From positions 1,612,001 to 1,676,000 of the forward strand of contig JAFLBI010000001.1 of assembly GCA_017303835.1 (NCBI GenBank): a stretch of DNA of 64,000 nucleotides. The letters are read 5' to 3'. The stretch comes from Chitinophagales bacterium (GTDB taxonomy: Bacteria > Bacteroidota > Bacteroidia > Chitinophagales > Chitinophagaceae). This document shows, piece after piece, positions 25,555 to 32,800 of this stretch. Each line of letters opens with the position of its first letter. The stretch's first letter is position 1. The translations under genes and the position numbers were made by a program. Below the pieces are notes generated by a model that saw only the letters and a program-made list of their open reading frames with translations, was not told the DNA's origin and made no database searches.

Positions 25555-26889
25555 CTATCGCTTCCCCATCAATCCACCCATACCGGGCATACCGCGCATG
25601 GGCATATTGTTCATCATCTTCATCATCTGCTTCATCTGCTCAAACTGCTTCATAAACGCATTCACTTCCTGCAGATCCTTACCACTGCCTTTGGCAATAC
25701 GCACACGACGCTGTGGTGTAATGATATCGGGATTGGCACGCTCTTCAGGTGTCATGGATTTGATCATGGCTTCAATGCCTTTGAATGCATCATCACTGAT
25801 GTCTACATCCTTAATGGCTTTGCCCACACCGGGTATCATACCCATCAAATCTTTCAGGTTACCCATTTTCTTGATCTGTTGCAACTGATCCAGAAAATCC
25901 TGAAAATCGAACTGGTTCTTGCGAATTTTTTTCTCCAGCTTCTTGGCCTGCTCTTCATCAAACTGCGCCTGCGCTTTCTCCACGAGTGAAGCAATATCAC
26001 CCATACCCAAAATACGCTGAGCCATACGATCCGGATGGAAAACATCCAGTGTATCCATCTTCTCGCCACTGCTCACAAACTTAATCGGTTTGTTTACCGT
26101 GTACTGAATCGAGAGTGCCGCACCACCACGGGTATCACCATCTAATTTGGTTAAAACAACGCCGTTGAAATCGAGTCGGTCATTGAAAGCTTTCGCTGTG
26201 TTCACCGCATCCTGACCCGTCATGGAATCCACCACAAACAAAATCTCGGTAGGGTTAACTGCTGCTTTGATATTGGCCACTTCCGTCATCATCACTTCAT
26301 CTACTGCCAAACGACCGGCTGTATCGATGATGACTACATTTTTATTTTTTGCTTTGGCTTCTTTGATCGCATTCTGCGCGATCGCTACTGCATCTTTGTT
26401 CTCGCGCTCTGCGTAAATATCTACGCCTATTTGTCCGGCCAAAACCGTTAACTGATCAATGGCCGCAGGACGATAAATGTCCGCTGCTACTACCAAGGGC
26501 GACTTACCCTTTTGTGTTTTCAAGTAATTGGCCAGCTTGCCTGTGAAAGTCGTTTTACCACTACCCTGCAAACCTGCAATCAAAATCACCGCAGGATTAC
26601 CGCTGATGCTAAAATCAGCCGCAGTACCACCCATGAGTTCCGTTAACTCATCCTGCACAATCTTCACCATCAACTGGCCGGGACTCACAGAAGTAAGCAC
26701 TTTCTCACCCAGTGCTTTGTCTTTCACTTTATCGGTGAATTCCTTGGCGATTTTATAGTTTACGTCGGCATCCACCAATGCGCGGCGGATATCTTTAATG
26801 GTATTGGCAATATTGAGGTCAGAAATTCGGGCTTCTCCCTTCAGGTGCTTAAACGCCGATTCGAGCCTTTCAGACAGATTTTGAAACAT
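25555..26889 (-). CDS. ffh: Signal recognition particle protein Ffh
   Basis: The SRP54 GTPase that targets nascent membrane proteins to FtsY. The 444-residue protein has the N domain (about 1-90), G domain with G1 GLQGSGKTTFTGKLA near 105, DTAGR near 190 and TKLDGDTRGG near 247, and a Met-rich M domain ending in MKQMMKMMNNMPM...GMPGMGG, which binds SRP RNA and signal peptides. ATG 26889 gives the usual start MFQNLSERLE. Its leader contains a terminator-like hairpin. No SRP RNA gene was found nearby. Confidence 0.97.
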   Translation of the reverse strand: MFQNLSERLESAFKHLKGEARISDLNIANTIKDIRRALVDADVNYKIAKEFTDKVKDKALGEKVLTSVSPGQLMVKIVQDELTELMGGTAADFSISGNPAVILIAGLQGSGKTTFTGKLANYLKTQKGKSPLVVAADIYRPAAIDQLTVLAGQIGVDIYAERENKDAVAIAQNAIKEAKAKNKNVVIIDTAGRLAVDEVMMTEVANIKAAVNPTEILFVVDSMTGQDAVNTAKAFNDRLDFNGVVLTKLDGDTRGGAALSIQYTVNKPIKFVSSGEKMDTLDVFHPDRMAQRILGMGDIASLVEKAQAQFDEEQAKKLEKKIRKNQFDFQDFLDQLQQIKKMGNLKDLMGMIPGVGKAIKDVDISDDAFKGIEAMIKSMTPEERANPDIITPQRRVRIAKGSGKDLQEVNAFMKQFEQMKQMMKMMNNMPMRGMPGMGGLMGKR

Positions 26890-26909
26890 AGTTATTGCAG
26901 TTTTCCGCG

Positions 26910-26936
26910 AAAAAAAAGTGAACCTGAGGTTCACTT
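26910..26936 (-). terminator. Terminator-like hairpin in the ffh leader
   Basis: AAGTGAACC and GGTTCACTT pair perfectly around a 3-nt loop and are followed on the minus strand by eight T. The structure lies between the ffh -7 box (26945-26952) and the start codon, so a transcript from that promoter would meet it within its first 35 nt. Confidence 0.65.
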
Positions 26937-26944
26937 AAGCGAGG

Positions 26945-26952
26945 CAAATATA
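26945..26952 (-). promoter_or_regulatory. Candidate -7 box for ffh
   Basis: TATATTTG on the minus strand is an exact TAnnTTTG match, with TTTC at a 21-nt spacing as a possible -33. The predicted leader of about 50 nt contains the hairpin 26910-26936. Confidence 0.5.
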
Positions 26953-27404
26953 GTTGATGGAGTTCGATCAAAAGAAAACCCGAAGGGGATAAAGACCAGC
27001 TGGGGTAGCTTCCACAGGATATTATTGGACCTTCGGGGATGTAGCAGTGGTTTTTCCAGGATATGCTGCCACTCTTTTCATTGGATATTGGACAATGAAA
27101 CTACAACAGAATCTGCAGGGGTATGCCGAGTTTATTGTGCTTTAATGGAAATTTAAGGTCGTTTACAGTGCATACCCTGCAAAAAGCTGCAATTAGCTTG
27201 ATCAAAGCCAATCAGTATTCAATCCAGCGCAGATAGCGAATGGTCATATCTACATAAAACTTAATTCACTGATTATCAGTGGATGATTCCTTTAAATTCT
27301 AACACTTACAACCAGTAGTCATTACCCGCCCAAAAAACATTTGGCGGCTATGGATTAATTCATATAATTGCAGCCCCTGCAATGCAGGAAAATCAAATTT
27401 TCGA
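26953..27404. other. Gene-poor region between ffh and the START-domain gene
   Basis: No coding region is supported; a plus-strand open frame at 26845-27156 runs through the ffh start and has no protein-like composition. Visible structure: an inverted repeat GCAGGGGTATGC / GCATACCCTGC (27115-27126 and 27170-27180, one bulge), and three copies of GGATAT near 27017, 27057 and 27083. An unrecognised small RNA is possible but unproven. Confidence 0.5.
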
Positions 27405-27788
27405 ATGAGTAAGAGGCAGTTATTTACACTAGAGTTTCCGGTACGTTGTTCACCAGCTATCTTATACGAATTCCTGAGCACACCAGCTGGGCTGCAGGAA
27501 TGGTTTGCAGATAAGGTTGATGAGTGGGAAGGCGTGTATAGTTTTTCATGGAACGGCGGCAAGCCCGATAAGGCTGAATTGCTGGATCTTGAGCAGGATA
27601 AGTTTGTTCGCTTCCGTTGGTTACATACCGATAAGCATGAATATTTTGAATTCCGTATTGAGAAGACGGAAATCTCTAATCAGACCATCCTGATCGTAAA
27701 GGATTTTGCAGAAAAGAATGAAATCAAGGATCAGAGCCAATTGTGGGAATACCAAATTAAGGAACTCTTCCACCGCTTAGGTAGTTAA
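27405..27788 (+). CDS. START-like (AHSA1-type) domain protein
   Basis: A 127-residue single-domain protein of the SRPBCC/START-like superfamily, which forms a helix-grip fold around hydrophobic ligands. It begins LEFPVRCSPAILYEFLSTPAGLQEWFADKVD, the typical first strand and helix, and ends with the long C-terminal helix SQLWEYQIKELFHRLGS. It is common as a single-copy gene in Bacteroidota, with no known ligand. Its stop overlaps the tail of the convergent gene by 12 nt, and its terminator lies inside that gene. Confidence 0.85.
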   Translation: MSKRQLFTLEFPVRCSPAILYEFLSTPAGLQEWFADKVDEWEGVYSFSWNGGKPDKAELLDLEQDKFVRFRWLHTDKHEYFEFRIEKTEISNQTILIVKDFAEKNEIKDQSQLWEYQIKELFHRLGS

Positions 27789-28361
27789 GACCTGATTGAA
27801 GTATTGATACTGATTCATCAAAAATGATTCGATACGATCCCACTCGCTGAGTGGGATTTTTGTTGCAATACGAAAATAACTCCGTTCCTGCCATACACTT
27901 GCAGGAACCTGCTGAATTGGCTGAAAGTCTGCATGCCCTAGATCATTATTCCATTCGTCTTGTCCTGCATCAAAAAGCATTGCTTCGCCCCAAGGATTGG
28001 CAGCCAATCTTACCCGATGTTTATCCAAATAGTCACCTTTCAGATGCAAGACCAGGCTAACGTAGTTCCCCCACCAGAAAAAACAGCGGATGGCCAGCAC
28101 ATGCTGATTGCTAAACAATCTTGGATAGTCCAGCATCACCCAAGGCAATTCCTGGTATTGCTCTCCTTTGGAAATCTTTGGGCCTATGGCCTGCACATCC
28201 GGCAAATCTTTTAATAGGCCTACTGAGAGCGTGTCCTGAGCAGCGGCACTAACCTGACCAAACAGCTCCATGACTTTTTGAATGATCCGGTTCTTTGTTA
28301 AAATCAGTTCCGCATTGGTGACCATTTCCAGTTCGGTATGGGAAAGCATTACATTTGCCAT
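27777..28361 (-). CDS. Conserved-looking cytoplasmic protein, unknown
   Basis: A 194-residue soluble protein without signal peptide or membrane segment. Trp and aromatic residues are frequent (CFFWWGNYVSLVLHL, NPWGEAMLFDAGQDEW). I do not recognise the family. ATG 28361 is supported by a promoter TTTG-N20-GATATTTG ending 4 nt before it. The 5' end overlaps or nearly abuts the divergent permease gene, and the 3' end overlaps the convergent START-domain gene, so it is packed on both sides. Confidence 0.7.
   Translation of the reverse strand: MANVMLSHTELEMVTNAELILTKNRIIQKVMELFGQVSAAAQDTLSVGLLKDLPDVQAIGPKISKGEQYQELPWVMLDYPRLFSNQHVLAIRCFFWWGNYVSLVLHLKGDYLDKHRVRLAANPWGEAMLFDAGQDEWNNDLGHADFQPIQQVPASVWQERSYFRIATKIPLSEWDRIESFLMNQYQYFNQVLTT
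27837..27861 (+). terminator. Terminator of the START gene inside the opposing gene
   Basis: ATCCCACTC and GAGTGGGAT form a perfect 9-bp stem with a 3-nt loop, followed by TTTT on the plus strand. It lies 49 nt after the START-domain stop, wholly within the coding sequence of the minus-strand gene 27777-28361. Confidence 0.75.
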
Positions 28362-28365
28362 GCAT

Positions 28366-28397
28366 CAAATATCCGCACAAGCAGGCAGGTGGTCAAA
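28366..28397 (-). promoter_or_regulatory. Promoter of the 28361 minus-strand gene
   Basis: On the minus strand TTTG (28397-28394), a 20-nt spacer and GATATTTG (28373-28366), then 4 nt to ATG 28361. The -33 box lies inside the beginning of the divergent permease gene. Confidence 0.6.
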
Positions 28398-29867
28398 AAA
28401 CTGGACATACTCATTATTCGCGCATTCCTCGGCCCCTTTGTGGCCACATTTATTATCTCGCTGTTTGTGCTCATCATGCAGTTCTTCTGGCTCTATATTG
28501 ATGACCTGGTGGGCAAGGGTCTGGATATGGTAACACTGGCTAAACTGACTGGCCTTGTTGCCATCGGATGGATTCCACTGGCATTGCCGCTAGCACTGCT
28601 GCTCTCATCCATCATGACTTTTGGCAATCTGGGTGAAACATTTGAAATCGTTGCCATCAAATCTGCTGGTATTTCGCTGGCGCGATTCATGCGCCCACTT
28701 TTGTTGGTTACCATCTTATTGAGCGGATTGGCTTTTCTGTTTTCGAATAATATCATTCCCGTTGCGCAGTTAAAACTGGCTTCACTCAAATATGACATCA
28801 TCGTTTCCAAGCCTGCTTTCGAAATCAAAGAAGGCGTTTTCTTCGATAAGATTGAAGGCTTTGTGATTAAAATTGGCAAGAAAGAGAAAAACGATAGTAT
28901 CATCCACAATGTGGTGATTTATGAACGCAACTATCAGCTGCAGGATAATATGATTGTAGCCAATGATGGCGTGATGCGTGTAACACCAGATAAAAAATTC
29001 TTAGAGTTTACTTTGAAGAATGGCTGGCGCTACGAAGAAAGAGGTCCACGCATCAGCACGAATACGGAGTATATCCGTATGGGCTTTAAAGAGTATAAAA
29101 AAGTACTCGACCTGCGGAGCTTTAAGATGAGTAAGACTGAAGACAGTGCTTTCCGGTATGATCCAAAAATGCTGAGTATACGACAGCTGAATCATTCTAT
29201 CGATTCTTTGGTAAAAGGCGATTCTGTTTACAAGAAAAGAGCATTAGCAGACATCATGCCTTATCTGGTTTTCATTCGCTACAGAGACTCCATCTGGACT
29301 TCAGCAGATTCATTAAAATCATTCAAAGCCATCGGTAAACAAGGTTTTGCAGGATCTATACCAGACTCCATCAAAGTGCGCGTTATAGAAAGGGCACACA
29401 GTCAATTGGTAAGTGCACAAAATGCTGCGAAAAACCTGGCTACCGATTATAAATTCAAATCAGCCGGTGTGCGCTTGCATGAAATTGAATGGCATAGAAA
29501 ATTCACTTTATCTGCAGCTTGTATTGTCCTGTTCTTGATTGGCGCACCATTGGGAGCCATCATTCGTAAAGGTGGATTAGGTACTCCACTAGTTTTTGCC
29601 ATTATCTTCTTCGTGCTCTTTCACCTAATGAATACAGTTGGAGAGAAAATTGTGAAAGAATCTGTAACCACTGCTTTTGCAGGCATGTGGTTATCTACTG
29701 CTGTATTGATACCAATTGGTTTCTTCCTGACGTACAAGGCTATGCGCGACTCACAGCTCTTCAACAAAGAGTTTTACTATCGCTCCTACGTTCAGTTGAA
29801 AAAGATATTTACTAACTTGAATAAGACAGGCAAACAAAAGCCTGATGATTATGGCCAACCCGCTTAG
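28389..29867 (+). CDS. LptF/LptG family permease
   Basis: An inner-membrane subunit of the lipopolysaccharide export transporter family (YjgP/YjgQ), 492 residues from GTG 28389. It has three N-terminal membrane segments (about 10-110, starting KKLDILIIRAFLGPFVATFIISLFVL), a large periplasmic domain (about 125-370) and three C-terminal membrane segments (HRKFTLSAACIVLFLIGAPLGAIIRKGG onward). GTG 28389 aligns with the usual start; ATG 28338 in frame would add 17 unlike residues and overlap the divergent gene. Which of LptF or LptG it is cannot be told. Confidence 0.88.
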   Translation: MVKKLDILIIRAFLGPFVATFIISLFVLIMQFFWLYIDDLVGKGLDMVTLAKLTGLVAIGWIPLALPLALLLSSIMTFGNLGETFEIVAIKSAGISLARFMRPLLLVTILLSGLAFLFSNNIIPVAQLKLASLKYDIIVSKPAFEIKEGVFFDKIEGFVIKIGKKEKNDSIIHNVVIYERNYQLQDNMIVANDGVMRVTPDKKFLEFTLKNGWRYEERGPRISTNTEYIRMGFKEYKKVLDLRSFKMSKTEDSAFRYDPKMLSIRQLNHSIDSLVKGDSVYKKRALADIMPYLVFIRYRDSIWTSADSLKSFKAIGKQGFAGSIPDSIKVRVIERAHSQLVSAQNAAKNLATDYKFKSAGVRLHEIEWHRKFTLSAACIVLFLIGAPLGAIIRKGGLGTPLVFAIIFFVLFHLMNTVGEKIVKESVTTAFAGMWLSTAVLIPIGFFLTYKAMRDSQLFNKEFYYRSYVQLKKIFTNLNKTGKQKPDDYGQPA

Positions 29868-30576
29868 CAGAAGAGCATTCATCAGTAACACCGGTAAAGC
29901 TGCAGCAGCTATTGGTTTAAGCGCAACTGTATTGCCCGCCTTTGCAACAACACCTCCTGCATTTGGATATGCACAAGCACCCCTGCCTTATGGCTATAAT
30001 GCGTTAGAGCCGGTGATTGATGCCATGACCATGGAAATTCACTATACCAAACATGCAGCTACCTATACCAAAAATTTAGTTGATGCCTGTGCTGCAGAGA
30101 AAGTGAATACCAATGCTGTTTCGCTGGAACAACTGCTGGGCAGCATATCGAAATATTCTGCCAAAATGCGTAACAACGGTGGTGGTCATTATAACCACGA
30201 ATTATTCTGGCAATGCATGCAGCCGGGTGCCAATGGCAAACCTTCTGGCAAACTAGCTGCAGCCATCGATAGTAGTTTTGGTTCTTTCGAAGCGTTCAAA
30301 ACACAATTCAGTGATGCAGCCAAAAACCGTTTTGGTAGTGGCTGGGCATGGCTGGTACTCAACAACGATAAGAAACTCATCATTGGTTCTACACCCAATC
30401 AGGATAACCCCTTAATGGATGTGAGTGAAATCAAAGGCTTGCCCTTGCTGGGATTGGATGTATGGGAACATGCTTATTACCTCAAATACCAAAATAAGCG
30501 TGCAGATTATGTCACCAACTGGTGGAATGTGGTGAACTGGAACTATGTACAGCAGCGTTTTGAGGCAGCTATATAA
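29845..30576 (+). CDS. Exported Fe/Mn superoxide dismutase
   Basis: A 243-residue superoxide dismutase. The N-terminus holds a twin-arginine-type signal (SRRAFIS, then a hydrophobic run to ATVLPAFA), so the enzyme is probably exported by Tat. The catalytic domain contains the metal ligands in IHYTKHAATY, the GHYNHELFW motif, and the DVWEHAYYLKY signature that supplies Asp and His. GSGWAWLV is also present. Metal choice cannot be read. The start overlaps the permease stop by 23 nt (ATG 29851 is an alternative). Confidence 0.93.
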   Translation: MIMANPLSRRAFISNTGKAAAAIGLSATVLPAFATTPPAFGYAQAPLPYGYNALEPVIDAMTMEIHYTKHAATYTKNLVDACAAEKVNTNAVSLEQLLGSISKYSAKMRNNGGGHYNHELFWQCMQPGANGKPSGKLAAAIDSSFGSFEAFKTQFSDAAKNRFGSGWAWLVLNNDKKLIIGSTPNQDNPLMDVSEIKGLPLLGLDVWEHAYYLKYQNKRADYVTNWWNVVNWNYVQQRFEAAI

Positions 30577-30623
30577 TTTCCGGAATCGATAATCTTTACC
30601 GCTTTCACGGCAAAGTGGTTTAC

Positions 30624-30631
30624 TACCTTTG
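30624..30631 (+). promoter_or_regulatory. Candidate -7 box for the OsmC gene
   Basis: TACCTTTG matches TAnnTTTG exactly and lies 14 nt before ATG 30646. A TTTC 17 nt upstream is a weak -33. Confidence 0.45.
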
Positions 30632-30645
30632 CACAAATTCTTTCT

Positions 30646-31056
30646 ATGCATACAACTGTAAAATGGGTGGAAGCCCTGGCTTTTGATGCTGTTGCAGACA
30701 GCGGCCATATTGCCCGATTAGATACAACAGTAGAAGGTGGAGGACTTAATAGTGGCATGAGCCCCAAACGCATGCTGTTAGCATCCGTATGTGGCTGTAC
30801 TGGTATTGATGTAGTTGAGATGCTGCAGAAAATGCGGGTGATTTTCAGCAAGCTGGAAATCCATGCTGAGGCAGAACAAACAGAAGAAATACCAAAGGTT
30901 TTTACACATATCAATCTTACTTATCGCATCAATGCTGCACCGGAAGATTTGGATAAAGTAAAACGTGCTGTAGATCTTTCACAGGAGAAGTATTGTGGTG
31001 TCAGCATCATGATTAAAAAGCATTGCCCGGTTAACTATACCATTGAACTAATCTAA
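30646..31056 (+). CDS. OsmC family peroxiredoxin-like protein
   Basis: A 136-residue OsmC/Ohr-like protein that may reduce organic peroxides. It has the two Cys expected for the family: the first in the helix KRMLLASVCGCTGIDVVEML near residue 45, the second in SQEKYCGVSIM near 118. It is cytoplasmic and ends directly before the DsbA-like gene, with no base between stop and ATG. It follows an exported superoxide dismutase, which makes an oxidative-stress role plausible. Confidence 0.9.
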   Translation: MHTTVKWVEALAFDAVADSGHIARLDTTVEGGGLNSGMSPKRMLLASVCGCTGIDVVEMLQKMRVIFSKLEIHAEAEQTEEIPKVFTHINLTYRINAAPEDLDKVKRAVDLSQEKYCGVSIMIKKHCPVNYTIELI

Positions 31057-31698
31057 ATGAAAGGCAAACTACTCTACGTGTATGATGCACTCTGTGGCTG
31101 GTGCTATGGTTTTGGTCCGGTCATGCATCAAATAGCGGATACTTATAAAGATCAGTTCACCGTAGAAGTGATCAGTGGTGGCATGGTGGTGGGCGCCAGA
31201 GAAGGCATAATGGATGAACAGATGGCCAACTATATTCTGCAAGCCATTCCGCGCTTAGAGGAGTATACAGGAGTTACCATTGGCAAAGCATACAAAGCAA
31301 AACTGCGCAGCGGTGGATTGTATCAATCGTCTGTAAAACCATCCATTGCCCTCAGTTTATTCAAAGCACATTATCCAGAACAGTCATTAGCATTTGCTTC
31401 TGCCATTCAGCGGGCCCAATTTGCAGCAGCCAAAGACTTACAGGATGATGCAACGTATGCTGAAATCTTGCAAGCTTATCCCTCGCTGGATGCGGCAGAT
31501 TTTCTGCAACAAATGTCCACAGATGAGCAACGTTATGCGGCAGAACAAGATTTTCAATATGCAGCAGCCATGGGCATCACAGGCTACCCTGCACTGGTTG
31601 CCTTGGTTGATGAAAAATACTATCTCCTAAGCAAGGGCTATCAACCTTTTGATTCGTTGAACCAAACCATGCAACAATTTCTGCAGTCATTGGCCTAG
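31057..31698 (+). CDS. DsbA-family thiol oxidoreductase, cytoplasmic
   Basis: A 213-residue DsbA-like thioredoxin-fold protein with the active site DALCGWCYGFGP near residue 13 (CxxC = CGWC). A helical insertion (about 60-160) and a cis-Pro loop GITGYPALVAL near 175 complete the fold. There is no signal peptide, so it belongs to the cytoplasmic FrnE-like branch of the family rather than to periplasmic DsbA. It is translationally coupled to OsmC, which suggests joint thiol/peroxide metabolism. Confidence 0.88.
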   Translation: MKGKLLYVYDALCGWCYGFGPVMHQIADTYKDQFTVEVISGGMVVGAREGIMDEQMANYILQAIPRLEEYTGVTIGKAYKAKLRSGGLYQSSVKPSIALSLFKAHYPEQSLAFASAIQRAQFAAAKDLQDDATYAEILQAYPSLDAADFLQQMSTDEQRYAAEQDFQYAAAMGITGYPALVALVDEKYYLLSKGYQPFDSLNQTMQQFLQSLA

Positions 31699-31712
31699 GG
31701 ATAACAAAGCCG

Positions 31713-31720
31713 TACATTTA
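31713..31720 (+). promoter_or_regulatory. Candidate promoter of the cation transporter gene
   Basis: TACATTTA differs from TAnnTTTG at one base; ATTG lies exactly 20 nt upstream (31689-31692). The predicted start of transcription is about 10 nt before TTG 31735, which supports that unusual start codon. Confidence 0.45.
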
Positions 31721-31734
31721 CAGAAACAAGACCC

Positions 31735-32742
31735 TTGGAAACTGCCAAACAAAATTTTCGTGTACAGCTTTGGATATCAATCCTGAGTGTAGTACTGCTG
31801 GCAGGCAAACTCATCGCTTATTTCTTCACGCATTCTTTATCTATTCTTACCGATGCGTTAGAAAGCATCGTAAATGTATTAGCCGGTGTAATTGGTTTAT
31901 ATAGTTTGTATATCGCTGCAAAGCCGCGCGATAAAGAACATCCTTATGGGCATGGCAAAGCGGAATTCATTTCTGCAGCTGTTGAAGGTACATTGATTGT
32001 GTTGGCCGGTGTACTCATCATGTACGAAACCGTACGCAGCGTATTGGATGATGCGCAAGTACACAAACTCGATACCGGCTTAATATTGGTAGGCATCACT
32101 GCATTATTGAATTATATCGCAGGAACTGTATGTATCCGTATTGGGAAGAAAAATCAATCGCTTGCTTTACAAGCCAGTGGTAAACATTTGCAAACAGATA
32201 CCTACTCTACCCTTGCCATTATTCTTGGCTTGTTGCTAATGTTGTTTACAGGTTTAGCATGGATTGATAAAGCACTTGCTGCTGTGATGAGCATCTATAT
32301 TATGTACAATGGTTATCAGATTGTACGTGCTTCACTAGCCGGCATTATGGATGAAGCGGATATGGCTTTGTTACAAAGATTTGTGGATGTACTAAATGCC
32401 AATCGACAGGAAAACTGGATCGACCTCCATAATCTGCGCGTCATCAAATATGGTATTACCCTGCATATAGATTGTCATTTAACCGTGCCCTGGTACCTCA
32501 ATATCCATGAAGCACATCAGGAAATTGATCAGCTGGGGGCCATTATTCGCCAGGAATTTGGGGATGCCATCGAATTATTCGTACATACAGACGGCTGCCT
32601 TCCGTTCAGTTGCCGTATTTGCAGTAAAACCCAGTGTGAGAAGCGATTGCATCCCAAAGAGGAAACGCTTAGCTGGAACCTTAACAACCTGCTGTCCAAT
32701 GCCAAACACCAGAGCAGCAGAGAATCAGCAGCCAAAGCATAA
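31735..32742 (+). CDS. Cation diffusion facilitator transporter
   Basis: A 335-residue CDF-family metal/proton antiporter of the inner membrane, likely for Zn2+, Fe2+ or Mn2+. Six membrane segments lie in about 10-200, with the metal-site motifs SILTDALESIVN near 38 and HPYGHGKAEF near 68, followed by a cytoplasmic metal-sensing domain. The C-terminus adds a Cys-rich tail (CRICSKTQCEKR). It begins at TTG 31735: no ATG lies between it and the first membrane segment, and a promoter-like box fits. Metal specificity is not readable. Confidence 0.92.
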   Translation: METAKQNFRVQLWISILSVVLLAGKLIAYFFTHSLSILTDALESIVNVLAGVIGLYSLYIAAKPRDKEHPYGHGKAEFISAAVEGTLIVLAGVLIMYETVRSVLDDAQVHKLDTGLILVGITALLNYIAGTVCIRIGKKNQSLALQASGKHLQTDTYSTLAIILGLLLMLFTGLAWIDKALAAVMSIYIMYNGYQIVRASLAGIMDEADMALLQRFVDVLNANRQENWIDLHNLRVIKYGITLHIDCHLTVPWYLNIHEAHQEIDQLGAIIRQEFGDAIELFVHTDGCLPFSCRICSKTQCEKRLHPKEETLSWNLNNLLSNAKHQSSRESAAKA

Positions 32743-32800
32743 ATATGCTGCTGTAAGGCAATAACTGACTAATTTCGTAGCCCATTTTAAAATACCGATT

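Noticed and set aside
26960-27130. Possible SRP RNA gene next to ffh (contains GGGATGTAGCAG)
   Set aside because: The conserved SRP RNA hairpin with its GGAA-type tetraloop and asymmetric internal loop is not present on either strand. The short match to the E. coli 4.5S 3' part looks accidental.
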